Source: an uncultured Bacteroides sp.
GTDB taxonomy: Bacteria; Bacteroidota; Bacteroidia; Bacteroidales; Bacteroidaceae
Assembly: GCA_900553815.1 (NCBI GenBank)
Contig: USEY01000013.1
Location: 1-57,393 of the forward strand
DNA length: 57,393 bases
Direction of reading: 5' to 3'
Part shown: positions 43,243 to 52,648 of the stretch, one piece after another
How the letters are laid out: every line of letters starts with the position of its first letter
How positions within the stretch are numbered: the stretch's first letter is position 1
The notes under the pieces: generated by a model
Seen by the model: the letters and a program-made list of their open reading frames with translations, nothing else
The model's database searches: none
What the model was told of the DNA's origin: nothing
Position numbers and translations under genes: made by a program

Positions 43243-46200
43243 TTAAAAGTTAATGTTCAAACGCACTGTATACAGGCGAGGACGAGGAATCAGATTGTTA
43301 TCAACACCATCAGCAGATGTCAACTCAGGATCAAGTCCGCTATACTTGGTAATAGTAAACACATTCTGTACAGAAGCACCTACACGGATTTTACCTTTCC
43401 AGTTCTTGAACTCATCAAAGGTATATCCAACATTAATATCATCCATACGGAAGAAAGAGGCATTCTCCAGGAACATGTCAGAATATTGCTGATATTCGCT
43501 AAGAGCTTCAGTCCATCCAGTCTTCAAACAGTAAGTAGCCAGGTTGTTGACATAACCCTTAGAATAGTCATCACTATAAGAAGTAGCATTATCTTTATTA
43601 ACCTTATTCAAAGCATAACCGCCTAAAGAGCCATGAGCATTGAAACCGAAGTCCCATTTCTTATAAGTGAATTGAGAACTGATACCAAAGTAGAATTTAG
43701 GAAGAATGCTCTTTCCCGTTACATAACGGTCAGCTTCTGAAATTTGTCCATCACCATTACGGTCTACCAATACATTTTCCAAAGCTTTTCCATTTTCATC
43801 ATAAGCTTGTTGGAACAGATAATATGTATAAGGAGTATAACCTACACGATACAAAGAAGTATAACCACCAATACTGCTCATACCACTACCAACTTGCACT
43901 CCGAGATAATCAGCATCGCTATAGCTGGTAAGTTTTGTGATTTCAGTTTTCTGCCAAGTACCGTTTACATTGATACTCCAATGCATATTTTTCGTATCAA
44001 TAGGAATAAAGTTCAAATTGAACTCAAGACCCATGTTCTTCATATCTCCCACATTTGAAATAACTGTATTAGAGAAGTTAGTACCCATAGGAGTAGGAAC
44101 ATCATTCAGCAAATCGTATGTCTTACGGAGATAAGCATCAACGTTACCGTTAATTCGACCATTCAAGAAACCGAAATCAAGTCCAACGTTGAACGTTTCC
44201 GTAGTTTCCCATTTAATATTCTCATTATAAGCACTCGGTGCAAGCGTATAAATATATTCGTTACCCCATGGAATTTGAGTTGTCAATGTAGACGATTGCG
44301 TATATTTAGCCATATAAGCATAACAACGGTCCATACCTATATCTTGCTGACCTGTTTTACCCCAACCTAAACGCAATTTCAAACTAGAAAGAGAAGTATC
44401 GGCTTCTTTGATAAAGTTTTCTTCTGCAATGTTCCATGCAAAAGCTGCAGATGGGAACAAGCCCCAGCGATTATCCTTTGAGAAACGTGAAGAAGCATCA
44501 TCACGCAATGAGAAAGTGAACAAATATTTAGAATTCAGCGAATAGTTTACACGACCAAAGAATGAAAGCAGATAATACTCTCTTCTATCTGTCGGGCTTT
44601 CAAGATATACTTGGCTACGGTCGTTATTATAATACTGAATATTATCATACTTAACATAGTTGTGCTGCCAAGAATAACCAGCCATCACATCCAAATGATG
44701 AATTCCAAAATCTTTATTATAGTTACCATAGAACTCTAACAACGTATTTGAGTTATTGTTAGAATAGTCCTTATAAAAGTCAGAAGAAGCATTGCGCATA
44801 GAAGTAATAGAACCCAATTCTGCATAAGTATATCCTTCTGTACGGGCCAAGTCATAACCCAAATTCAAGTTCAGTCTCAAATCTTCAAATCCATGGATTT
44901 TATAATCCAACTGAAGATTTCCCATAGAACGCCATGTTTTGTTGCGGTTGTTATTATCATACAACTGAGACAAAGGATTTATGCTTGCCATTGTATTGGC
45001 CGAACCATCAGATGCCAACCAGTTGAAATAACCACCACACAACTGATTGTTGATACTTCCATCATCATTTCTGAAATAAGGATCTACAGTCGGAGAGAAT
45101 GATATTGCACTGCCGATAGCACCACTGTTAGGATAGTTGGCTTTGTTATAAATACCCTTTACATTAACATTAACGCTCAAGTGATTGTCAAAGAACTTAG
45201 GAGTCAAGCTAATAGCAAGGTTCGTACGTTTGTTGTCACCAACCTTCAGAGTAGCCTCATCATAAGTATAACCTAAGCTTACACGATAAGGGAATACACC
45301 TTTTACATTACCATAGAGGCTGACATTCTGGTCTGTAGAGAATGCTGTACGGTAAATCATGTCTTGCCAGTCAGTATTTGCATTACCCATCAACTTCTGA
45401 ATCTGTTCCAGACGATTGGTTCCTGCATAAGTCGTATTCACATAATCACGATACTGATCACCGGTCATGACATCAAGTGTAGATGTATTCTGCTTCAAGC
45501 TATAGCTAGAACTATAACTTACCTGCATCTTGTCACCCGTACCCTTTTTAGTCTGAATAATAATCACACCGTTAGATGCGCGTGAACCATAAATTGCAGT
45601 TGCCGATGCATCTTTCAATACAGTATAAGATTCAATATCATTAGGATTTACTGATGCAAGCGGGTTTGCCATACCTGCACCACCTTCTGCCGTAACAGGC
45701 ACACCATCAATCACAATCAACGGGTCGTTAGAGGCATACAAAGAAGCAGCACCACGAATACGAATAGTAGCGCCGCCAGTCGGGTCACCAGATGCCGGAG
45801 TTACCAACAGTCCTGGAACTTTACCTTGCAACATTTGATCAGGTGAAGTAATAGCTCCACGATTGATTTCATCAGCCTTAATAGCCGTTACCGAACCTGT
45901 CAAGTCATTTTTCTTCACTGAACCATAACCGATAACCACAACTTCACTCAAAAGTTCTGCATCATCCTTCAGTTCTATAATTACCGATGGAGCAGCAGCT
46001 ACTTCTGTAGTCTGATAACCAATAAATGAGACTTGAATTGTAGCACCCTGGGGAACTGTCAATGTAAAGTTACCGTCAAGGTCAGTAATTGTACCATTTG
46101 TCGCATTACCTTTCTCTACGACATTCGCGCCAATCACGCCACCCAAAGCATCTTTCACATGCCCTTTCACTGTGATGGTTTGTGCATAAGCGCCTACTGA

Positions 46201-46263
46201 GAAGAAGAACCCTAATAATAGGGAAAGAATCATTTGAAAGATTCTAAGATTAACTTGCTTCAT
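43243..46263 (-). CDS. SusC-like TonB-dependent glycan importer
   Basis: This is the outer-membrane barrel of the SusCD complex. The signal peptide ends near residue 27 (GAYAQ). An N-terminal carboxypeptidase-D-like domain (VKGHVKDALGGVIGANVVEKG...TDLDGNFTL) is followed by a TonB-box region (LSEVVVIGYG), a plug (IRGAASLYASNDPLIVIDGVP) and a barrel ending LYTVRLNINF. No STN domain is present, so direct signalling to an anti-sigma factor is not expected. The 1006-residue length is normal. It is the first gene of the four-gene operon, with a promoter element at 46379-46386 and a leader of about 100 nt. Confidence 0.94.
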   Translation of the reverse strand: MKQVNLRIFQMILSLLLGFFFSVGAYAQTITVKGHVKDALGGVIGANVVEKGNATNGTITDLDGNFTLTVPQGATIQVSFIGYQTTEVAAAPSVIIELKDDAELLSEVVVIGYGSVKKNDLTGSVTAIKADEINRGAITSPDQMLQGKVPGLLVTPASGDPTGGATIRIRGAASLYASNDPLIVIDGVPVTAEGGAGMANPLASVNPNDIESYTVLKDASATAIYGSRASNGVIIIQTKKGTGDKMQVSYSSSYSLKQNTSTLDVMTGDQYRDYVNTTYAGTNRLEQIQKLMGNANTDWQDMIYRTAFSTDQNVSLYGNVKGVFPYRVSLGYTYDEATLKVGDNKRTNLAISLTPKFFDNHLSVNVNVKGIYNKANYPNSGAIGSAISFSPTVDPYFRNDDGSINNQLCGGYFNWLASDGSANTMASINPLSQLYDNNNRNKTWRSMGNLQLDYKIHGFEDLRLNLNLGYDLARTEGYTYAELGSITSMRNASSDFYKDYSNNNSNTLLEFYGNYNKDFGIHHLDVMAGYSWQHNYVKYDNIQYYNNDRSQVYLESPTDRREYYLLSFFGRVNYSLNSKYLFTFSLRDDASSRFSKDNRWGLFPSAAFAWNIAEENFIKEADTSLSSLKLRLGWGKTGQQDIGMDRCYAYMAKYTQSSTLTTQIPWGNEYIYTLAPSAYNENIKWETTETFNVGLDFGFLNGRINGNVDAYLRKTYDLLNDVPTPMGTNFSNTVISNVGDMKNMGLEFNLNFIPIDTKNMHWSINVNGTWQKTEITKLTSYSDADYLGVQVGSGMSSIGGYTSLYRVGYTPYTYYLFQQAYDENGKALENVLVDRNGDGQISEADRYVTGKSILPKFYFGISSQFTYKKWDFGFNAHGSLGGYALNKVNKDNATSYSDDYSKGYVNNLATYCLKTGWTEALSEYQQYSDMFLENASFFRMDDINVGYTFDEFKNWKGKIRVGASVQNVFTITKYSGLDPELTSADGVDNNLIPRPRLYTVRLNINF

Positions 46264-46378
46264 GCATCTAAAAAAATTAAAGTTAACAATATTAATTACA
46301 CTAATATATCCTAATTTAATAACACAAGAATATGTCTCTTAACAACAACGTCTTTCAAGTATCCACAGCATGACTGTA

Positions 46379-46386
46379 CAAATATA
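46379..46386 (-). promoter_or_regulatory. -7 element of the SusCDEF operon
   Basis: TATATTTG on the reverse strand, about 115 bp before the SusC-like ATG. The -33 TTG is absent, which fits activator-dependent expression. Confidence 0.5.
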
Positions 46387-46438
46387 GATGATATAAAATA
46401 AACGAAAAGTAACACGTTTGTAAAATACTGTATAGGAA

Positions 46439-46490
46439 AAGCGCAAACGATTGCATAGATACCGGAATATTCCAACAACCGTTTGCGCTT
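46439..46490 (-). terminator. Hairpin terminator after the GH2 gene
   Basis: Perfect 11-bp arms AAGCGCAAACG (46439-46449) and CGTTTGCGCTT (46480-46490) lie 9 bp after the GH2 stop. On the reverse strand the hairpin is followed by TTTTCC. It separates GH2 from the SusCDEF transcript. Confidence 0.7.
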
Positions 46491-46499
46491 AACCAACAT

Positions 46500-48971
46500 T
46501 TATCTAACTACCTGAATAACAAGCTTACATGATTTCAACCCTTTGGCTTTTGCTTCAAATATCATTTCACCCGTTTCCTTACCGCTTTGCACTATAGCAG
46601 TCAGCTGTCCACCAAAAGCATGCATGCGGGGCAAATGAAACAAATCAAGACATGTGGCATCACCATTGGCCGATGCACGATAACTTCCCACACCTTTTAC
46701 AGAAAAAGAAACAAGACGGTCGTCAGCCGGACATAGGTTTCCATCCTTGTCTACCACACGTACCGTAAGATAAGCAAGATCCTTGCCATCGGCCATCAAT
46801 TGCAGACGGTCGGCCACCACTTCCAGATGATGTGGCTTGCCTGCCGTACGAATGACTTTCTCTGAAGCCTTACGTCCTTCAGCATCATAAGCAACAACTT
46901 TCAATTCGCCCGGTTCATAAGGAACATCGGTCCACATCAAACGATATCGACGCTGGAGCCACAATGAGTCCTGACCTTTCAACGCCTTGCTCTCATCGGC
47001 AGTCAACTTTCGTTGCTTTCCAAAACTCTTGCCATTGACAAACAGTTCTGCTTCGGGATAACTTGTGTAGACAAAAACAGGAGTATTCTGCCCTTCACGC
47101 CCCGGCCATGTCCAATGAGGTAATACATGAAGAGTAGCCTCACGCTTATTCCACAAACTACGATACAGATAATAACGGTCTTTGGGCAAGCTGGCCAAAT
47201 CAATGATACCAAACATAGAGCTATGATTAGGCCAGGCATCCGTATCATAAGGAGAAGGTTCACCCAAATAATCAAAACCCGTCCAAACAAATTGACCTAT
47301 TGTCCAATCATAATCTTCGGCTAATGCGAAATCTTCATCAGGAACATTAGACCAGGCGCAATGCTCCAAATCATAGCTTGAGCACTGGTGATCGTCATAC
47401 ATCGCATTTCCTCGCTTACTTACCGGAAATTTATAAACTCCACGCGAGCTTACTGTAGACGAAGTTTCCGAGCCAAGCACAATATTCTGAGGCAACTTAT
47501 TGTAAGCCTCTACGTAGCGATGAGCCCGATAATTGAATCCAGGAACATCGAGCATGGCAGCAAAACCATTGTTTAAGACACAAGACACCTGATCCATGCC
47601 ACAGGTTACCGGACGTGTCGGGTCTTCGCGATGGCAAATATCCTGAAGGAAGGAAGCCACCTTATATCCCTCAGGACTACACTGTGTAGGTACTTCGTTA
47701 CCAACGCTCCACATTACCACACACGGATTATTTCGATAATGACGCAGCATATTCACCATATCTTTCTCTGCCCAATCGGCAAAATATCGATGATAACCAT
47801 TCTCACACTTGGCTATATCCCATTCATCAAATGGTTCAATCATCATCATGAAACCCATTTCGTCACAAAGCTCCACCAACTCGGGCGCTGGCATATTGTG
47901 TGAAGTACGGATGGCATCACAGCCCATATCTTTCAATAATGTAAGCTGACGACGCAAAGCAGCCACATTGATTGCCGCACCTAACGGCCCAAGGTCATGA
48001 TGATTGCAGACGCCTTGAAACTTGCGATGTTGGCCATTCAAGAAAAATCCCTTATCGGCTACCAGCTCTATGCTACGGATGCCGAAACGAGTTACATACT
48101 CATCGACTTGATTGCCATCAACGTAAATACGCGAAACAGCCTTATACAAGCTGGGCGATTCAGGCGACCACAGAGCCGGACGGTCTACAATGAAGTTCTG
48201 TTCGAAAGGCATTCCGTGATTTATCTTCCGGGTATTTTCTTTACGAGCCACCACCTCTCCATTGGGCGCAACAATCTCCGTACAAATACGTATCTCCTTG
48301 TCACCTGCATGAGCCACTTCGGTAAGAAGACGCACCGAAGCATAATCGGCAGCCACATGAGGCGTTGTTATCTGTGTACCCCATACCGGTACGTGCACTT
48401 TATCAGTCAATACAAGACGGACATTTCTATAGAGTCCAGCTCCGGGATACCACCGCGAAGATTGGGGTTTATTCTCCAATCTCACAGCCAGCGTATTTTC
48501 CCGACCATCCTTATATATATAAGGTGTAACATCGCAATGGAAAGAATTATATCCGAATGGCCAAAAACAAGCCTCCTGCCCATTGACATATACCTTGGCC
48601 TCGCTCATGGCACCATCGAAAACCAACGTAGCCATTTTATCGGCCGGAACATCAAAAGTAGTACGATACCATCCTATCCCGACATAAGGCAGACCGCCCG
48701 TTCGACCTGTCTTTACAGACGCCTTGGTCTCCAAATTCTGTGTCACTGCTACTTCCTGCAAATCATTATCTCGACTGAATGGCCCATATATGGCCCAATC
48801 GTGAGGAACAGTTACCGTTTGCCAGTTTTTATCATCAAAATCAGGCTTGACCGCATCAGAAAAATCTCCTTTCGAGAACTTCCAATGTTCCTCTAACTTA
48901 ATTTCACTACGCTGCGCCCAAACTCCGCCTGCCAACAGAGCAAGACAACAAAATGCCATTAACTTTTTCAT
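46500..48971 (-). CDS. Glycoside hydrolase family 2, beta-galactosidase-like
   Basis: This is an exported GH2 enzyme, probably releasing a beta-linked galactose, glucuronate or mannose. I start it at ATG 48971 (MKKLMAFCCLALLAGGVWAQ), a clean signal peptide; the frame is open to 49028. The domain order is a jelly-roll N-terminal domain, Ig-like domain, and TIM barrel with the acid/base Glu in WSVGNEVP and the nucleophile Glu in LGSETSS. Ig-like C-terminal domains follow (LKVVAYDAEGRKASE, then a DUF4982-like/Ig tail). About 823 residues is typical. It lies upstream of and parallel to SusCDEF but has its own promoter and terminator, so co-regulation is uncertain. Confidence 0.9.
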   Translation of the reverse strand: MKKLMAFCCLALLAGGVWAQRSEIKLEEHWKFSKGDFSDAVKPDFDDKNWQTVTVPHDWAIYGPFSRDNDLQEVAVTQNLETKASVKTGRTGGLPYVGIGWYRTTFDVPADKMATLVFDGAMSEAKVYVNGQEACFWPFGYNSFHCDVTPYIYKDGRENTLAVRLENKPQSSRWYPGAGLYRNVRLVLTDKVHVPVWGTQITTPHVAADYASVRLLTEVAHAGDKEIRICTEIVAPNGEVVARKENTRKINHGMPFEQNFIVDRPALWSPESPSLYKAVSRIYVDGNQVDEYVTRFGIRSIELVADKGFFLNGQHRKFQGVCNHHDLGPLGAAINVAALRRQLTLLKDMGCDAIRTSHNMPAPELVELCDEMGFMMMIEPFDEWDIAKCENGYHRYFADWAEKDMVNMLRHYRNNPCVVMWSVGNEVPTQCSPEGYKVASFLQDICHREDPTRPVTCGMDQVSCVLNNGFAAMLDVPGFNYRAHRYVEAYNKLPQNIVLGSETSSTVSSRGVYKFPVSKRGNAMYDDHQCSSYDLEHCAWSNVPDEDFALAEDYDWTIGQFVWTGFDYLGEPSPYDTDAWPNHSSMFGIIDLASLPKDRYYLYRSLWNKREATLHVLPHWTWPGREGQNTPVFVYTSYPEAELFVNGKSFGKQRKLTADESKALKGQDSLWLQRRYRLMWTDVPYEPGELKVVAYDAEGRKASEKVIRTAGKPHHLEVVADRLQLMADGKDLAYLTVRVVDKDGNLCPADDRLVSFSVKGVGSYRASANGDATCLDLFHLPRMHAFGGQLTAIVQSGKETGEMIFEAKAKGLKSCKLVIQVVR

Positions 48972-49107
48972 GATACCATTTATAAGTATTACATTAATAA
49001 GAATTGCCGACATAAGCCTCTGACACAAGAATCACTGTAAACTGCAAACCTCTTGCAAGAGCAACGGCCAACATTAGTGAGACACACGAGCTTATATCTG
49101 TTTTGGA

Positions 49108-49135
49108 CAAAGTTAACAAATATTTCGTTCTCCAA
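49108..49135 (-). promoter_or_regulatory. Promoter of the GH2 gene
   Basis: On the reverse strand TAACTTTG (49108-49115) is preceded by TTG (49133-49135) at 17-bp spacing. It lies about 137 bp before the chosen ATG. Confidence 0.55.
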
Positions 49136-49174
49136 GCAGCTCCCCTCCATTTTTAGTAAATACACGAACTGGTA

Positions 49175-49858
49175 TTATTCTGTGCGCAGGACGTAACCTT
49201 TCTTCATCAACGATTCAACCTTGACCGTCGGATCATTCTTCAAAGCTTTGCGTAAATAGGTTATCTGCACATTCAAGGCCAACGAATTGGCGTATGAAGC
49301 ACTACCCCACACCGATTCAAGCAACAAGTCGCGAGAGACAGCACTATTAATATTCAAGGCCAACAGCCGCAATATATCCGCTTGACGGGAAGTTATGAGC
49401 ACCTTGCTACTGGCCGTACGCAGTTCATTGGTGTTATAATTGAACACCGTTGAGCCGAAACGATAGGTCTCCTCCTCCACCGTTTCGTCCAACTGGAAAG
49501 CAAAACGCTCGCGAATGCGGGCTATAAGCTCCTCCGGATAGAAAGGTTTAGCCAGATAATCATTGGCACGCAACTGAAAACCCTGAAGGCGGTCGGCTTT
49601 GTCGCTACGGTCAGAAAGAAAAAAGATAAGCACATGCTTGTCCGTCTGCCGAATTTGTGCGGCCACCTCAAATCCATTCAACCCCGGCATATTGATGTCC
49701 AGCAACACCAAGTCGGGCTTTACCTGTGGAAATTGTTCCAAGGCCATCGTGCCATTGCCCACATAGGTCACATCGTAGCCTTCCTTCTCAAGAAAGCGTT
49801 TCAGCAGCATGGAATACTTCAAGTCATCGTCAGCAAAAAGTATTTTCAGTGTTTTCAT
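49175..49858 (-). CDS. OmpR-family response regulator
   Basis: This 227-residue DNA-binding regulator is the partner of the adjacent kinase. The receiver domain has the acidic pair in LFADDDLKYS, the phospho-acceptor Asp in LLDINMPG (about residue 54), the switch Ser in FFLSDRSD and the Lys in LAKPFYPEEL. The C-terminal winged helix (TSRQADILRLLALNINSAVSRDLLLESVWG, then NVQITYLRKALKNDP) is complete. It starts 20 bp after the kinase stop, so both are co-transcribed from the kinase promoter. Divergent genes (GLPGLI protein, outer-membrane barrel) are plausible targets. The family resembles RprY of Bacteroides but I do not claim orthology. Confidence 0.92.
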   Translation of the reverse strand: MKTLKILFADDDLKYSMLLKRFLEKEGYDVTYVGNGTMALEQFPQVKPDLVLLDINMPGLNGFEVAAQIRQTDKHVLIFFLSDRSDKADRLQGFQLRANDYLAKPFYPEELIARIRERFAFQLDETVEEETYRFGSTVFNYNTNELRTASSKVLITSRQADILRLLALNINSAVSRDLLLESVWGSASYANSLALNVQITYLRKALKNDPTVKVESLMKKGYVLRTE

Positions 49859-49878
49859 GACGTCACAGGTTCAATGAA

Positions 49879-51363
49879 TTATTGGGGAATAATGATTGTA
49901 ACGGTTGTGCCTTGTCCCGGCTTGCTACTGAGTTTGACAGAGCCATGATGAGCCTCTGCCAGCAGTTTCACATAGCTCAATCCCAAGCCTATGCCGGGCA
50001 CACTGCGGTCGGGCAAGCTGGCACTGCGATAGAACTTGTCGAACACGCGAGACTGCTCATGAGCCGGAATGCCAATACCATTGTCTGCCACAGACAGGAG
50101 GAAGTTGCGCTCATCCACAGAACACGTCACGACAATGTGAACGGAAGAGCCCGAATACTTGATGGCATTCTCCAGCAGATTGCTCAGCATATTGGACAGA
50201 TGAACAGGGTCAGCCGTTACCATCAAAGCCGTGCCCAAGTGCATCTCATACGTCACCTGCTTATGGTCAGGAATATGCTGCTGCCGAATGATTTTCTCGG
50301 CCACGGGCCGGAAATCAAAGGTGCGGAAGGACAGCGGCGTCTGTTCATCGTTGGCACGTGTCATGTCGCGCAGCTTCTGAAGATAGGCTGAAAGATTATC
50401 CACCTCGTCTACTGAGTCTTCTACCACCCGGTCGGTAGCCGGCGCGTCCTCACGCAAGCTTCTGTCGCCCAAGAAGGCCAGACACATCTTCAGCGTCTGC
50501 ACCGGCCGCTTCAACTCATGAATCATGGCATTGACAAAGCTGCGCCGCAGTTCATCCACCCGCCGCTGCTTCAGGATGGTCTGTATCTGAAAGAGCAGGC
50601 AGACCGCCAGCAAGGCAATCATCAGCAAGCTGCCCACCAGCTGCCAGCCCATGCGAAGCAACAACACATGGCCGGGGATAGCCACCTCCACATACACCAG
50701 CTGCCGCTTCAGAGGATTGTAAGGATAAGAGACTCGTGCGACCGGATGAAGCCGGCTTCCGCCTTTATCCAGCATGGCTTCCCACTGATAGATGCTATCG
50801 GCAGCTGTTGTCCCCAAACGACAATGGAACGATACCTCCGGCATGCGGACTGCCAGCAGTGAGTCAAACCGTTGCAAGCAAAAGGGATTGGTCAGTTCCA
50901 GCCTCATCAGATTAGCATAATACATCAGGTTAAGGCGCTCATACTGTCCTTTATTACCTCGCAGCACAACCGAATCGGACACCGACACCACACTGTCCTC
51001 CGGCAGGGCCGGCACCGCAGTCAACTGAATCATACCAGGCAATGTATCACTAGGCTGCATTCCAAGCTGCAAGGCAAGAATGATGCGGGTTATCTTCTTC
51101 CCCGTCAGTGAGTCGGTCTTCTCGTTCCAGTTCGTATTAGTGGTATACCACTTCACCAACTGCTTCCCGTCCAGCCGCTGAGGTTCCCTCACGCGCAGAG
51201 AATCATAAATAACCGCGGTAGCCGTCACCTGCCGCAGCACTTCCCGCCCATATTCTTCATTGGTAAACTGATACTGGTTCCACAACCAATAGCCCTGTCC
51301 CGCCCCAATGAGCAGCATGGAAGCTATTGATAACAGCCAAATGATTTTAATCCGTCGTTCCAT
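49879..51363 (-). CDS. Membrane sensor histidine kinase
   Basis: I start this at ATG 51363 (MERRIKIIWLLSIAS), directly before the first membrane helix; a longer open frame reaches 51453 but would span the promoter element (51430-51437). The 494 residues contain helix 1 (about 8-26), a periplasmic sensor region of about 220 residues without a recognised fold, helix 2, and then the HisKA box MIHELKRPVQ. The ATPase domain carries N (LLENAIKYS), G1 (DNGIGIP) and G2 (GIGLGLSYVK) motifs. It is the first gene of the pair with the OmpR regulator and faces the GLPGLI gene across a 227-bp divergent region. The signal is unknown. Confidence 0.92.
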   Translation of the reverse strand: MERRIKIIWLLSIASMLLIGAGQGYWLWNQYQFTNEEYGREVLRQVTATAVIYDSLRVREPQRLDGKQLVKWYTTNTNWNEKTDSLTGKKITRIILALQLGMQPSDTLPGMIQLTAVPALPEDSVVSVSDSVVLRGNKGQYERLNLMYYANLMRLELTNPFCLQRFDSLLAVRMPEVSFHCRLGTTAADSIYQWEAMLDKGGSRLHPVARVSYPYNPLKRQLVYVEVAIPGHVLLLRMGWQLVGSLLMIALLAVCLLFQIQTILKQRRVDELRRSFVNAMIHELKRPVQTLKMCLAFLGDRSLREDAPATDRVVEDSVDEVDNLSAYLQKLRDMTRANDEQTPLSFRTFDFRPVAEKIIRQQHIPDHKQVTYEMHLGTALMVTADPVHLSNMLSNLLENAIKYSGSSVHIVVTCSVDERNFLLSVADNGIGIPAHEQSRVFDKFYRSASLPDRSVPGIGLGLSYVKLLAEAHHGSVKLSSKPGQGTTVTIIIPQ

Positions 51364-51429
51364 AATCCAATCCGCTATACATATATATAATAAGGTGTAG
51401 AATGGCTGGCCACCTACCCTATCTGCCGA

Positions 51430-51437
51430 CAAAGATA
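51430..51437 (-). promoter_or_regulatory. -7 element of the kinase-regulator operon
   Basis: TATCTTTG on the reverse strand, 67 bp before the kinase start. On the forward strand a TATCTTCG near 51535 may serve the GLPGLI gene but is off-consensus. Confidence 0.5.
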
Positions 51438-51590
51438 AGCCTTTCGCCCGCACGCAGGCCCCGTGCCAGGCAGATATTTCTACGACCGTAATATCTCAGT
51501 AATATCTTTCTGACGTCCTTTGCCCTCCACCGCCCTATCTTCGCACCAGACAAACAAACCCAATGTATCACCCTAAACAATAGACGAATC

Positions 51591-52454
51591 ATGAAAACGA
51601 AACACTTATCCATCCTCTGCCTGTGCCTCGTCAGCATGGCCGCACAGGCACAAGTGAGCTTCACAATCTCTACCGGCCGCACCTTCCGCCAGGACAGCAT
51701 AGACCGGAAAGTACTGACCGTGCAATACGACATGGAGGCCCTGACCGACCTGTCCAAACCCGACCAACCCATCAAAGAGACCATGAGGCTGGACATCGGA
51801 CGGAAATCATCACGCTTCTACAGCTATACCGCCGCCGTGCGCGACTCCGTGCTGAAAGCCGACATGAACAACGGAGCATCGACAGAAACCATCAGTCAGC
51901 ACGCCAAGCAATACAAAAGTGTATGGAGCGAGCAGACATTCAAAGGTTATCCCGAAGGACACGTGACCACGCTGGACGAAATAGCGGGCGACATCAGCCG
52001 CCTGCGTTGCGAGGAAGAGGAGGAAAAGCCGGAATGGAAGTTGACTGCTGACACACTGACGCTTCTGGGCTATCGCTGCACCCGCGCTACAACCCAGTTC
52101 AAAGGACGGCAATGGACAGCCTGGTTCACACCCGACATCCCGGTCAGCGAAGGACCGTGGAAGCTCTGCGGACTGCCGGGCATGATACTGAAGGCCGAAG
52201 ACGCCGAAGGACACTACCGCTTCGCGGCCAACGGCATCGAGCAATGCCGCAACACAGCCCCCATTATCTTTGGTGGAAAAGACTACGAATCCGTCAACCG
52301 CAAGCAATATAACAAAGTACACGAGCGCTTCTTCGCCGACCCTATGGGCTTCATCACAGGCAGCATGCCCAACGTGACAATCACCATCAAGGATGAACAC
52401 GGCCAGCCTGCCAAGACCCCTAAGGACATGCCTTACAACCCCATAGAACGCTGA
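51591..52454 (+). CDS. GLPGLI family protein
   Basis: This 287-residue exported protein has a signal peptide ending near residue 21 (MAAQAQ). It belongs to the Bacteroidetes family named for a GLPGLI motif, seen here as CGLPGMILKAED in the C-terminal half, preceded by TLLGYRCTRATTQFKGRQWTAWFTPDIPVSEGPW. No catalytic residues are known for the family, and its function is not established. As is often seen, it is followed by an outer-membrane beta-barrel gene (195 bp downstream), and here a two-component system is encoded divergently. A 22/23-bp tandem array lies between the two forward genes. Confidence 0.88.
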   Translation: MKTKHLSILCLCLVSMAAQAQVSFTISTGRTFRQDSIDRKVLTVQYDMEALTDLSKPDQPIKETMRLDIGRKSSRFYSYTAAVRDSVLKADMNNGASTETISQHAKQYKSVWSEQTFKGYPEGHVTTLDEIAGDISRLRCEEEEEKPEWKLTADTLTLLGYRCTRATTQFKGRQWTAWFTPDIPVSEGPWKLCGLPGMILKAEDAEGHYRFAANGIEQCRNTAPIIFGGKDYESVNRKQYNKVHERFFADPMGFITGSMPNVTITIKDEHGQPAKTPKDMPYNPIER

Positions 52455-52518
52455 AAGGCGGGAACGACTGATAGTAAAACATCTTGTCAGCCCAGCTAAG
52501 GGCGGCAGGAATGGGTGG

Positions 52519-52620
52519 ATAAGGTGGGGAGGTATCCCCCTATAAGGTGGGGAGTTATGCCCCATAAGGTGGGGAGGTATGCCCCCATAAGGTGGGGAGG
52601 TATCCCGGATAAGGCGGTAG
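52519..52620. repeat. Tandem array, 22/23-bp unit, about 4.5 copies
   Basis: Units begin with ATAAGGTGGGGAG at 52519, 52542, 52564 and 52587, with a degenerate fifth at about 52609. Each has a G-run block and a C-run block (GGGGAGGTATCCCC), so each can form a small hairpin. The repeated GG/GGGG/GG blocks also have G-quadruplex potential in the RNA. It lies 65 bp after the GLPGLI stop. Confidence 0.8.
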
Positions 52621-52648
52621 GCCTTCTAGAATAGCCTGTAGGGCCATT

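Noticed and set aside
47997..48896. 299-codon forward frame opposite the GH2 gene
   Set aside because: It is antisense to the N-terminal domains of GH2 with no independent support.
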